The notes under the pieces are model-generated. The model was not told where the DNA came from and ran no database searches. It worked only from the letters and a program-made list of their open reading frames with translations. A program made the position numbers and the translations under genes. From assembly GCA_947472115.1 (NCBI GenBank), contig CANIZU010000111.1, positions 1 through 6,370 of the forward strand: DNA of 6,370 nt, in the 5' to 3' direction. Below, piece by piece: positions 1 to 6,370 of this stretch (the stretch's first letter is position 1; each line of letters opens with the position of its first letter). The DNA is from Flavobacteriales bacterium (GTDB taxonomy: Bacteria > Bacteroidota > Bacteroidia > NS11-12g > UBA955).

Positions 1-1118
1 AAATCTGTGTTAGATCCGGGGACAAATAGTGGGCCATTTTCTGGTTCAACAAACTTGGGATGACTCATTTGGTAATCAACGCTAACCAATCCTCCGGAAA
101 CCGCATCGTACTTGCGTAGCTCCATTTTGTTTTGCTCGCGATTCACCCAACTGATGTAAATAAACTTGCTATCTGGCGTCCAAGTAATGTTGGTCAAATA
201 GTGGTCGTAGGTACCCTGAGTATTCAGATAAACCAATCGATCTGACATTAAATGGTAGATTCCCAAGGTTACGGTATGACTACTATCGCCGGCCATGGGA
301 TATTTGATGCTGTTCGCTTTAGCGGGTCTAGATTGAATGCCGAAAAGAGGGTAATCGGTCACTCTGCGTTCATCCATGCGATAAAAAGCCAACTTGTCGT
401 TGTCGGCGCTCCAGAAAAGGCCTTTGCTGATGCCGAATTCGTTGCGATGCACACTCTGACCATAAACGATGCCGTTGCCTCCGTCTTTTGTGATTTGGAT
501 TTCGCCAGAACCAGAGTTAGCCAAGTTTTTTGAAGCCGAAGTTTTTCTACCGGTGATATAGAGGTTATCTTTCTTAATCACCGCGATTAGCTCCGCGTCG
601 GGAGAAAATTCGGTTGCTTGCGCTTCTTCAGATTGACCGTGAATTGAATATTTGACTTGAACCGGTCCAAACATAAGGTTGTCCGTCACGGGCTTTTTGA
701 AATCCACAGCCATAACAAATCGACCGACTTCAAACCAACCTTGGTAATCGCCTGTCCATTTGATTTGGGGTATTCCGAACAAATTCACATCCTCGCCGGT
801 TAGGGATTTGATTGCCGTTTTTGTGATTTTCACAAAGCTATCGGCCTTGATGATTTGTGTTTTTGCAAGCGTTGATGCATTTACCGCATATAGAACACCA
901 TCCACCACTTCCGCATAATCTGTTTTGGTAATCCATCCATACAATTTGGCATTTTTAGGATAGTTTTTTGGACTGAAACAAGCATCGATTGTTAAGGCTG
1001 ATGCGCTGGCTGGGGTCGACTTTTTGCTTGAAACAGCATCGCCATTGGACTGAGCCAAAGCGGCGTTACCAGCCAAAATGAAAAGGAATAAAAAAATGCG
1101 GATAGAAATGCGGTTCAT
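1..1118 (-). CDS. S9B-family (dipeptidyl peptidase IV-like) serine peptidase, N-terminal part, cut by the left window edge
   Basis: The minus strand reads open from an ATG at 1118-1116 to the window edge: 372 codons, about half the usual length of around 700 residues for the family. Residues 1-22 form a signal peptide (basic start with R3 and R7, hydrophobic run, cleavage expected at ALA|QS), so the enzyme is exported. The rest matches the DPP IV N-terminal beta-propeller, with blade motifs FSPD (171-174), WSADN (236-240) and WTPDS (313-317), and the segment HRNEFGISKG followed by FYRMDE ending at E250, typical of Bacteroidota members. Family members cleave dipeptides from peptide N-termini, often after Pro or Ala; specificity here is unknown. 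The Ser-Asp-His catalytic domain lies outside the window. Where DPP IV has a Glu-Glu pair this protein has N226-E227. It is divergent from dapD. No Shine-Dalgarno is seen before the start. The family is secure; the exact enzyme is not. Confidence 0.92.
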   Translation of the reverse strand, partial: MNRISIRIFLFLFILAGNAALAQSNGDAVSSKKSTPASASALTIDACFSPKNYPKNAKLYGWITKTDYAEVVDGVLYAVNASTLAKTQIIKADSFVKITKTAIKSLTGEDVNLFGIPQIKWTGDYQGWFEVGRFVMAVDFKKPVTDNLMFGPVQVKYSIHGQSEEAQATEFSPDAELIAVIKKDNLYITGRKTSASKNLANSGSGEIQITKDGGNGIVYGQSVHRNEFGISKGLFWSADNDKLAFYRMDERRVTDYPLFGIQSRPAKANSIKYPMAGDSSHTVTLGIYHLMSDRLVYLNTQGTYDHYLTNITWTPDSKFIYISWVNREQNKMELRKYDAVSGGLVSVDYQMSHPKFVEPENGPLFVPGSNTD

Positions 1119-1167
1119 AAATAGGGTTTCAGAAGTTTCTAATGCAAATTTGCTGAAAATTTATCAG
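1119..1167. promoter_or_regulatory. Divergent intergenic region between the S9 peptidase and dapD, with a 10-bp perfect palindrome
   Basis: Only 49 bases separate the two start codons, so both promoters must lie here or reach into the neighbouring coding sequence. At its centre, 1144-1153, is the perfect palindrome GCAAATTTGC. Its inner CAAATTTG matches the Bacteroidota -7 element (TAnnTTTG) at all but the first base, and does so on both strands. A second minus-strand candidate, TAAATTTT (1163-1156), has a TTG 16 bases upstream (1182-1180), slightly short for the usual spacing. No clear -33 element is seen for dapD. These are motif matches by eye in AT-rich DNA, so the promoter assignment is tentative. 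The palindrome itself is certain but could be chance or an operator. Confidence 0.25.
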
Positions 1168-1983
1168 ATGACTACCATACAATCCATCATTGAATCTGCT
1201 TGGGAGAATCGCGCCCTATTGAGCGAAGCCAAAACCGTTGAAACCATTGAGTTTGTCATTGAAGAATTGGATAAGGGACGAATGCGCGTTGCGGAGCCAT
1301 TGGCAGAGGGTGGTTGGCAGGTGAACAATTGGATTAAAAAGGCGGTGATTCTTTATTTCCCAACCCGTAAAATGGAGACTTTTCATGCCGGTCCGATGGA
1401 GTTTCACGATAAAATGCCTTTGAAAAAGAACTATGCTGAACTAGGGATTCGCGTTGTTCCGCATGGTGTGGCAAGACATGGTGCTTACATTGCTCCTGGG
1501 GTAATTATGATGCCGTCTTACGTCAATATTGGTGCTTACGTTGACGCGGGAACTATGGTTGATACTTGGGCTACGGTGGGTTCGTGTGCTCAAATTGGAA
1601 AGAATGTCCATTTGAGTGGTGGCGTGGGCATCGGTGGGGTGCTTGAGCCAGTGCAAGCGGCTCCTGTGATCATCGAAGACGATTGTTTTGTGGGAAGCAG
1701 ATGCATCGTAGTAGAAGGTTTTCACGTGGGTAAGCAAGCTGTGCTTGGAGCGGGTCTCACACTAACGATGAGCACCAAAGTCATCGATGTGCAAACGGGA
1801 GAGGAGTTGCCCAAAGGATATATTCCCGAAAGGAGCGTCGTGATTCCTGGTAACATCAAAAAGGACTTTCCTGGGGGTGAGTTTTATGTGCCAGCGGCAT
1901 TGATTATCGGAAAGCGTAAAGCCAGTACCGATTTAAAGACATCGTTGAACGATGCGTTGCGTGAGCATAGCGTTGCCGTTTAA
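1168..1983 (+). CDS. dapD: 2,3,4,5-tetrahydropyridine-2,6-dicarboxylate N-succinyltransferase
   Basis: This cytoplasmic enzyme (EC 2.3.1.117) transfers succinyl from succinyl-CoA to tetrahydrodipicolinate in the succinylase branch of diaminopimelate/lysine synthesis, which feeds peptidoglycan. The 271-residue product fits the family length of about 270-275. The N-terminal helical region begins MTTIQSIIESAWENR. Residues from about 100 to 215 are the left-handed beta-helix of hexapeptide repeats, with the family blocks GAYVDAGTMVDTWATVGSCA (122-141), a GGVGIGGVLEP stretch, and VVEG with E183; the acidic residues in VDTW (D132) and VVEG are candidates for the catalytic pair. The frame stays open upstream to an ATG at 1078, but that extension overlaps the divergent peptidase signal peptide and adds 30 residues absent from the family, so 1168 is chosen. 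No Shine-Dalgarno is present. The glycosyltransferase begins 12 bases after the stop. Confidence 0.97.
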   Translation: MTTIQSIIESAWENRALLSEAKTVETIEFVIEELDKGRMRVAEPLAEGGWQVNNWIKKAVILYFPTRKMETFHAGPMEFHDKMPLKKNYAELGIRVVPHGVARHGAYIAPGVIMMPSYVNIGAYVDAGTMVDTWATVGSCAQIGKNVHLSGGVGIGGVLEPVQAAPVIIEDDCFVGSRCIVVEGFHVGKQAVLGAGLTLTMSTKVIDVQTGEELPKGYIPERSVVIPGNIKKDFPGGEFYVPAALIIGKRKASTDLKTSLNDALREHSVAV

Positions 1984-1995
1984 TAGTAATTAATT

Positions 1996-3132
1996 ATGAA
2001 AATCGGATTTGATGCCAAGCGATTTTTCTTCAACCATTCCGGTTTGGGGAATTATTCGCGCATGCTTGTCGAATCCCTTTTTAAGTATTTTCCTGAGAAC
2101 GAATATGTTCTGTACGCTGATCGATTGGATGCATTGGATCATGCACATCCTGAGGCGCTTCGAATTCTCAAACTCTATGTAGACAATCGGAGTGATGGCT
2201 CTGATCTCTATACTTTGGTGATGGTAGATGCACCAAAATGGTGGCGGACTTGGGGAATGGGGAAGCGGGCTGCTCAAGATGGCGTTGAGGTGTTTCATGG
2301 CTTGTCGAATGAATTGCCATGGGATTTGCCTGTCTCAGTAGCTGGGGTTTGTACGATCCACGATGTGATATTTAAAGAATTTCCTTCCTATTATCCTTGG
2401 ATCGATCGATTGATATTCGACTTCAAAACGAAGAAGGCCATTCAAAAAGCTTCCCGACTCATCATGACGAGCCACGCCACGCAATCTCAAGTGGAGAACT
2501 ATTATCCGCAAGCAAAAGGTAATTCCGTTGTGATTTATCAAGCCGTGGATCCTTCGTTTTGTGCAGTGGAAAGCGTTGGTGCTGTGAAAGAAAAGAACGC
2601 ACCATATTTCGTATATCAAAGCAGTTTTACGCAGCGTAAGAACCATGCGGTATTGGTAGAGGCTTTTGCATTGATTCAGCATCAAACCGACTGGAATTTG
2701 ACATTGATAGGGTTGAATGGGCCTACTTTAGAGCCTGTGAAATCGCAAATTGAGACGTTGGGACTTGGCAATCGAATCACTTGTTTGGTGGATCAGACTC
2801 GTGAGGAGATGATTTACTGCGTGAAATCGGCATCTGGGTTTGTATATCCCAGCTTAAGTGAAGGATTCGGAATCCCGTTGGCTGAAGCTTTGGCGGCTGG
2901 ATTACCAATGGCAGTTTCAAATATATCGGTATTCCGAGAATTGGTAGAGGATTTGCCGGTGTATTTTCATCCCAATCGGGCCGATGAAATGGCGGCAGCG
3001 ATGATTTCTATTACTACCCAGGAAGAGCAAACTAGGCAGCGATTAATGCGTCCATCGTTGCAATACAAAATCGATCCGCAGAACATTGCATCGCAATTGA
3101 TTCAGACGTACTCTGGTCTGCGAAAATCCTAA
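1996..3132 (+). CDS. Glycosyltransferase family 4 (GT-B fold, glycosyl transferases group 1)
   Basis: The 378-residue product has the full GT-B layout. The N-terminal acceptor domain starts MKIGFDAKR with the glycine loop GLGNYSR and has VFHGLSNELP and a TIHD motif (120-123). The C-terminal nucleotide-sugar domain (Glycos_transf_1) has the RKNH segment with R214 and K215, expected to contact the donor phosphates, and the EX7E motif SEGFGIPLAEALAAG, with E289 and E297. Such enzymes are retaining transferases, usually working at the cytoplasmic face of the inner membrane on lipopolysaccharide, capsule or other glycans. Donor and acceptor cannot be read from sequence. No membrane segment or signal peptide is seen. 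The 12-base gap after dapD, AT-rich and without a Shine-Dalgarno, suggests co-transcription. There is no surrounding glycan cluster, so it is an isolated glycosyltransferase. Its stop overlaps the convergent porin gene. Confidence 0.92.
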   Translation: MKIGFDAKRFFFNHSGLGNYSRMLVESLFKYFPENEYVLYADRLDALDHAHPEALRILKLYVDNRSDGSDLYTLVMVDAPKWWRTWGMGKRAAQDGVEVFHGLSNELPWDLPVSVAGVCTIHDVIFKEFPSYYPWIDRLIFDFKTKKAIQKASRLIMTSHATQSQVENYYPQAKGNSVVIYQAVDPSFCAVESVGAVKEKNAPYFVYQSSFTQRKNHAVLVEAFALIQHQTDWNLTLIGLNGPTLEPVKSQIETLGLGNRITCLVDQTREEMIYCVKSASGFVYPSLSEGFGIPLAEALAAGLPMAVSNISVFRELVEDLPVYFHPNRADEMAAAMISITTQEEQTRQRLMRPSLQYKIDPQNIASQLIQTYSGLRKS

Positions 3133-4193
3133 AATCCCAATCCCAAACTCATCACACCCCATAAAAGGTGAGGTATATTTTCAGAGTTTTGGTCGCTTTT
3201 GTACCAATATCTTACCTCGGTGCGCCAATAAATCATGTCGGCAATTTTTCTATTGAAGCAAAGACTTCCACCCAAATAAGAGCCTTCTATTCTTGAGAAT
3301 TTGTCTCTAAAAAACTCGCCTCGTGCACTAATACTTGAGGTTTCATTGAGTTGATAGCTACCAACGGCATTCAAATTAACCCAAAATCCGTTTTGCTCGT
3401 GAAATGGAGATTTACCAAAACTGGTGTCTTTCCAAGGGTCATCGCCTACGTAAAAGCAGGATGTCCATTGCCAACGATTTCGCTTTGCAATCCAATAGAT
3501 ATCAGAGAAATATCGGTGATGCTGACCCGTTTGAACGAAGGTATTCCAATTGATTAAATTGTTTTTGTTAACGTTGTACTCTAACTGGGTAGCAAAGGCG
3601 GGCGTTTTGTATTGCGGGCCTAGTGTTTGCCAACCATTTAAAAGGTAGAACGATGATTTAATCTTTGAGGATAACGGAGCGACAACTTTGGTGCCCATCA
3701 AATAATAGGGACAGAGTTCTGCGGCCATGGAGCGGGTATAAATCAAATGGTCTCTGCTTACAGGGTTTTCATTGGTAAAAGGCGATCCAATCAATCCTGC
3801 TTCTAGCCAAATGTCTTTTTTCGTATTTAATCGAACACCCACACTGGCCTCCATTAAATTCTTCAATCCGCTTTTCTCCGATGCGTAATTGGCGTCCATA
3901 TAACTTCCATAAGCGGGCACAATTCTGGCTTTGACACCTTTGTTCGCATAACGAAAATCTAAGTAAGTGAGGTTAATATCGACCTGGTTTAAACTCGCCG
4001 ACGATACCAAATGAGGGACTTTATCTGCATTGGGCGACATCTTGCCGTAATAAGCATCGAGCCATCCTGAGATGGTCAATTTGCCCACTTTTTCACCCCC
4101 AACAGAATCAATAAAGGCAGTGTTGGTGATTTGGGCATTTAGATTGATACTGGCCGTAATCAATAATAGTATTACTCGCAATTTCACTTTCAT
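3129..4193 (-). CDS. Outer-membrane beta-barrel protein, putative BBP2-family (OmpL-like) porin
   Basis: The 354-residue product begins with a signal peptide (basic MKVKLRV, then a hydrophobic stretch, cleavage expected at LNA|Q near residue 20). The mature part consists of alternating amphipathic strands rich in aromatics. It includes ISGWLDAYYG (41-50), IYTRSMAAELCPYYLMGTKV (151-170), an LLNGWQ segment (184-189) and RGEFFRD (291-297), and ends GLGF with the terminal Phe common in outer-membrane barrels. The YTRS...PYY...G pattern and the NGWQ segment are what I associate with the Bacteroidota BBP2 beta-barrel family; that assignment is from memory and a profile search would settle it. The likely role is diffusion of small solutes across the outer membrane; the substrate is unknown. 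C161, C246 and C312 are present; whether any pair is not evident. Its stop shares four bases with the convergent glycosyltransferase, and it is divergent from the large secreted protein. No Shine-Dalgarno precedes the ATG. Confidence 0.85.
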   Translation of the reverse strand: MKVKLRVILLLITASINLNAQITNTAFIDSVGGEKVGKLTISGWLDAYYGKMSPNADKVPHLVSSASLNQVDINLTYLDFRYANKGVKARIVPAYGSYMDANYASEKSGLKNLMEASVGVRLNTKKDIWLEAGLIGSPFTNENPVSRDHLIYTRSMAAELCPYYLMGTKVVAPLSSKIKSSFYLLNGWQTLGPQYKTPAFATQLEYNVNKNNLINWNTFVQTGQHHRYFSDIYWIAKRNRWQWTSCFYVGDDPWKDTSFGKSPFHEQNGFWVNLNAVGSYQLNETSSISARGEFFRDKFSRIEGSYLGGSLCFNRKIADMIYWRTEVRYWYKSDQNSENIPHLLWGVMSLGLGF

Positions 4194-4265
4194 GATATGG
4201 TTGCAAAACTATTAATTATTTGGGCTCATTGGATTTATGGGGTGAAATTTCTTAAATTGCATCTA
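4194..4265. promoter_or_regulatory. Divergent intergenic region between the barrel gene and the T9SS-exported protein
   Basis: This 72-base AT-rich spacer must carry control signals for both flanking genes. On the minus strand, TAGTTTTG (4211-4204) matches the Bacteroidota -7 consensus TAnnTTTG exactly. It sits only 10 bases before the barrel gene ATG, which would leave an almost leaderless transcript, and I find no TTG at the expected -33 spacing, so it may be chance. On the plus strand I find no good -7 match. The frame of the plus-strand gene is open through the spacer, with another ATG at 4197. Confidence 0.22.
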
Positions 4266-6370
4266 ATGTTTGGATTACGAATCAAATTGATGACGTTTTG
4301 TTTGCTTCTAACAGCCAATGGATTGGCGGGACAATACGATTCTATTCGATATGACATGACAACCCAAAATGTGCATTGGAATTCTCTAACTGATTTCAAT
4401 TCTAAGGGGTTTAATCCAGATACACTAAGCAAGCCATTATATTGTCAAGCTGAAACCACACCCACATTCGTTGGCACTTTCTCTAAGACAAATGATTACA
4501 ATTCCAATGTGGCAAAGGCTTATAACGTATTGGATGCGGGTTCTTTTTATGGTGTTGCCGGGGTTTATACAAAGAAGCATTACGACTTAACCACACATGT
4601 GGTTCGTGTGAAAGGTGCTTATGCTTGTAGAACGACAACTATCGGAGATTACAATGAATATTGGATTGGTGCAATTCCAGTTTCAAATAAGAATTATCAT
4701 CCTGCTATTTACGGCACGGGTAATTCTCCTGAGGGATATATCGTAGGCGCTTGGGTCGATTGGTGGAGTGCTAGATCGAGAGGCACAACGAGTCAGCCTG
4801 ACAATTTCTTTGTAAATCGCATCAATTCGAACATGCCATTGGGATTGTTTTTTGAAGCAATGGCTGAATTTCGTATTATTCACGATTCTTTGGTGATGAC
4901 CAAATATACGTTGACGCCGGTAAATGAAAGATATAATCAACAAACTTGGGTTTATCCAGGGTATCGAAGCACACCTTTTGAACCTTTGTCAAATTCATCA
5001 TGGTTCAAAGATTTTCGTCCTGCATTTATGCCGGATGACGCCCTAGATTGGGTTGAGGTGGTAGCTGTTCCGTTGCCTTGTACGATGGAGTTAAAGAAGA
5101 AAAATATTTCAATCTGTGAGGGGGGGAACATTCAGTTGGACTTATCAGCGCTGATATGGTTAAAAAATCAATCCATCGATAATAAAACAGGTGTTTTTTA
5201 CTTGAGAAAATGCTCAAACCCTAAAGGAAGTAGCACTTTACATAAATCGTTGACAAATGCATTGTTGCCCAAAAATCTGCCTTTCGGTGATTACACGGTA
5301 AGTTATATCTCCCCCTGCGGTGATTCCATTCAGTTTCCGGTTAAGGTTTCTGCTAAACCAGAGGTCAAATTAACCGATACATCTATGTGCAAGGGTACGC
5401 GATTCAAACCCTATGTTAAGATCAACTCTAGCGCTGTCATTAATCGATATTCCTGGCGCTGTGGAAGTAATCAAGGGACTACGTCTAACCCTGTTTGGTA
5501 TATGTCAGACACAGGGAAACTCATTCTCACCCTTTATGTAGAAGATAATAACGGTTGTCAGGGCTCTGATACGGCAAATGTATATGTCGCCACTTTGGGT
5601 AAAGTAAGCATGGGGTTCAACGATTCCGACCAGTGTTTTGTTGGCCATTCGTTTAATCTATCAGCAAATTGCTTGGGTAATTCCCAAAATCAATACAAAT
5701 GGAAGTTGCCTCAGAATCCTGCAGCTACTTCTCAATTGCTAAAGGGGGTAAAATTCGCTGCACCTGGGACCTATCGAGCGGAAGTATACGTTTCGAATCC
5801 TTGGGGATGTTCAGATTCTGTGGCCTTGGATTTAGAAGTATATGAATCCCCAGTGGTGGTATTATACGATACCCAAGTTTGTGAAAATCAGTATTTTTCT
5901 GCCAGATATTACGATAAACCTACGACGGTAAACGGATTGAAACACCGGTGGTTGTTCAATAACACAGATTCAATTAAGTGGAATTCCCCAATATATTCGG
6001 TGTCAAGAAATGGACAATACAAACTTCAATTAATACTTGAAAATTATTACGGATGTTCGGACTCAGACGAATCAGTAGTTACCATTTACCCCAATCCGAA
6101 GTTGAATTACGATTTTTGGTACCTCGATGACCTTGCGGGCGCGACGAGATGGACGTACTCTTATACTGGGACACTAGGGAATAAAGTCGATTGGTTCCAA
6201 AATGGACAAAAAATCGCCTCAGGAAGTGGGCCGGGCATCGTGACAATTAAAGATTTGGGTCAACAGCGTTTCAAACTCCGGGTTATTTCGGACAAAGGCT
6301 GTATCGACTCTTTGGAATTTTCAAAAATGATCGCTGCCAGTAACAACATCTATTATCCCAATGCCTTTAC
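4266..6370 (+). CDS. Large secreted multi-repeat (PKD/Ig-like) protein with the start of a T9SS type B sorting domain; 3' end beyond the window
   Basis: The frame is open from ATG 4266 to the window edge (701 codons plus two bases). Residues 1-22 look like a signal peptide (R5, K7, then a hydrophobic run, cleavage near LAG|Q). An in-frame ATG at 4197 would bury this signal behind 23 extra residues, and the ATG at 4290 would lose the basic residues, so 4266 is preferred. Residues 23 to about 275 match no family I recognise; they are rich in Trp, Tyr and Asn. From about 280 onward come five PKD/Ig-like modules of about 82-90 residues, most opening with a Cys (C284, C375, C457, C539) and closing with Gly-Cys or Cys-Gly (C351, C431, C515, C597, C679). 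The last visible residues, IYYPNAFT (695-702), match the start of the gliding-motility/T9SS type B C-terminal domain (PNAFTPNGDG pattern). The likely role is a surface-attached or released adhesin or matrix protein; no catalytic motif is seen. Confidence 0.87.
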   Translation, partial: MFGLRIKLMTFCLLLTANGLAGQYDSIRYDMTTQNVHWNSLTDFNSKGFNPDTLSKPLYCQAETTPTFVGTFSKTNDYNSNVAKAYNVLDAGSFYGVAGVYTKKHYDLTTHVVRVKGAYACRTTTIGDYNEYWIGAIPVSNKNYHPAIYGTGNSPEGYIVGAWVDWWSARSRGTTSQPDNFFVNRINSNMPLGLFFEAMAEFRIIHDSLVMTKYTLTPVNERYNQQTWVYPGYRSTPFEPLSNSSWFKDFRPAFMPDDALDWVEVVAVPLPCTMELKKKNISICEGGNIQLDLSALIWLKNQSIDNKTGVFYLRKCSNPKGSSTLHKSLTNALLPKNLPFGDYTVSYISPCGDSIQFPVKVSAKPEVKLTDTSMCKGTRFKPYVKINSSAVINRYSWRCGSNQGTTSNPVWYMSDTGKLILTLYVEDNNGCQGSDTANVYVATLGKVSMGFNDSDQCFVGHSFNLSANCLGNSQNQYKWKLPQNPAATSQLLKGVKFAAPGTYRAEVYVSNPWGCSDSVALDLEVYESPVVVLYDTQVCENQYFSARYYDKPTTVNGLKHRWLFNNTDSIKWNSPIYSVSRNGQYKLQLILENYYGCSDSDESVVTIYPNPKLNYDFWYLDDLAGATRWTYSYTGTLGNKVDWFQNGQKIASGSGPGIVTIKDLGQQRFKLRVISDKGCIDSLEFSKMIAASNNIYYPNAF
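5115..6329 (+). repeat. Tandem array of five PKD/Ig-like protein modules within the secreted protein
   Basis: The repeats are at protein level only; the DNA has diverged. Closing Cys residues lie at 351, 431, 515, 597 and 679, that is, spacings of 80, 84, 82 and 82 residues. Opening Cys residues lie at 284, 375, 457 and 539 (91, 82, 82). Most modules end with a pattern like (N/Y/W)GC.(D/G)S followed by hydrophobic strand residues, and linkers often contain a Pro (AKPEV, ESPVV, PNPKL). Each open/close pair probably forms a disulfide in the exported protein. The fifth module has no opening Cys. Boundaries are approximate. Confidence 0.75.
5120..5126 (+). repeat. Seven-G homopolymer tract inside the secreted protein gene
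   Basis: The run falls in codons GAG GGG GGG AAC (residues E285-G286-G287-N288), just after the opening Cys of the first repeat module. It is the longest G run noticed in the window. Slippage by one base would frameshift the gene before the repeats and sorting domain. It may be a real variable site, a sequencing hazard, or nothing. Confidence 0.5.
6342..6370 (+). other. Start of T9SS type B C-terminal sorting domain (truncated by window edge)
   Basis: The final codons encode NNIYYPNAFT. In T9SS cargo of the gliding-motility C-terminal (type B) class, a strand of the form (I/V)PNAFTPNGDGxND opens the roughly 85-90-residue sorting domain. The match is short because the window ends, but its position directly after repeated PKD-like modules is the usual one. 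It implies passage through the outer membrane by T9SS and surface attachment or release. Confidence 0.7.

Noticed and set aside
252..533. Plus-strand open frame of 93 codons inside the peptidase gene
   Set aside because: It lies antisense to a long minus-strand frame with clear beta-propeller motifs, and its translation resembles no known protein. It is a shadow frame.
1216..1737. Minus-strand open frames opposite dapD
   Set aside because: They are antisense to a strongly conserved enzyme and have low-complexity, His/Ser/Thr-rich translations of the kind produced by reversed coding DNA.
1987..1996. Palindrome TAATTAATTA just before the glycosyltransferase start
   Set aside because: It is a simple AT-rich spacer of the kind usual before Bacteroidota start codons, and is too low in complexity to call an operator.
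2401..2410. Palindrome ATCGATCGAT in the glycosyltransferase gene
   Set aside because: It encodes ordinary residues (I, D, R and the start of L) within a conserved frame. It is probably chance, and no second copy was noticed.
1990..2685. Minus-strand open frames opposite the glycosyltransferase
   Set aside because: The plus strand codes a complete GT4 enzyme with its motifs in order; the reversed frames have no recognisable features.
3150..3175. Possible hairpin (CACC ... GGTG) just after the glycosyltransferase stop, considered as a terminator
   Set aside because: The stem is only four base pairs, has no following T run, and lies inside the barrel coding sequence.
3351..3557. Plus-strand 68-codon frame inside the barrel gene
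   Set aside because: It is antisense to a complete outer-membrane protein with signal peptide and terminal Phe, and shows no features of its own.
4235..5217. Minus-strand open frames opposite the large secreted protein
   Set aside because: The plus-strand frame is continuous for 701 codons with regular Cys-containing repeats. The reversed frames are short and unlike known proteins.

Overview
The window looks like an ordinary chromosomal stretch from a member of the Bacteroidota, plausibly Flavobacteriales or a relative, though the order is a guess. Four things point there: a dipeptidyl-peptidase-IV-type S9 peptidase of Bacteroidota type, an outer-membrane barrel resembling the BBP2 porin family, a secreted protein of tandem Cys-containing PKD/Ig-like modules that runs into what looks like a type IX secretion (T9SS) type B sorting domain, and start codons with no Shine-Dalgarno sequence. 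Base composition is moderately AT-rich and fairly even. I see no tRNA, rRNA, CRISPR array, insertion sequence, integrase or attachment site.

Layout. Positions 1-1118 (minus strand) hold the N-terminal half of a secreted S9B peptidase whose catalytic domain lies beyond the left edge. A 49-base divergent gap separates it from dapD (1168-1983, plus), the succinyltransferase of the diaminopimelate/lysine pathway. A family GT4 glycosyltransferase follows 12 bases later (1996-3132, plus) and is probably co-transcribed with dapD. It meets a convergent outer-membrane barrel gene (3129-4193, minus), and the two stop codons share four bases. After a 72-base divergent gap, a large T9SS-exported surface or extracellular protein starts at 4266 and runs off the right edge.

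How the genes relate. All five fit cell-envelope or surface themes: a periplasmic or exported peptidase, a precursor for peptidoglycan diaminopimelate, a glycan-building enzyme, an outer-membrane channel, and a secreted modular protein. Only dapD and the glycosyltransferase look like one operon. The rest are separate transcription units facing toward or away from each other, so no joint pathway can be claimed.

There is no convincing undescribed system here. The items most worth a second look are the large secreted protein (an unrecognised N-terminal region of about 250 residues, a strikingly regular repeat spacing of about 82 residues, and a seven-G tract at the junction of the two parts) and the apparent loss of one Glu from the amine-binding motif of the peptidase. 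Intergenic spaces are all short; no gene-free stretch reaches 300 bases.
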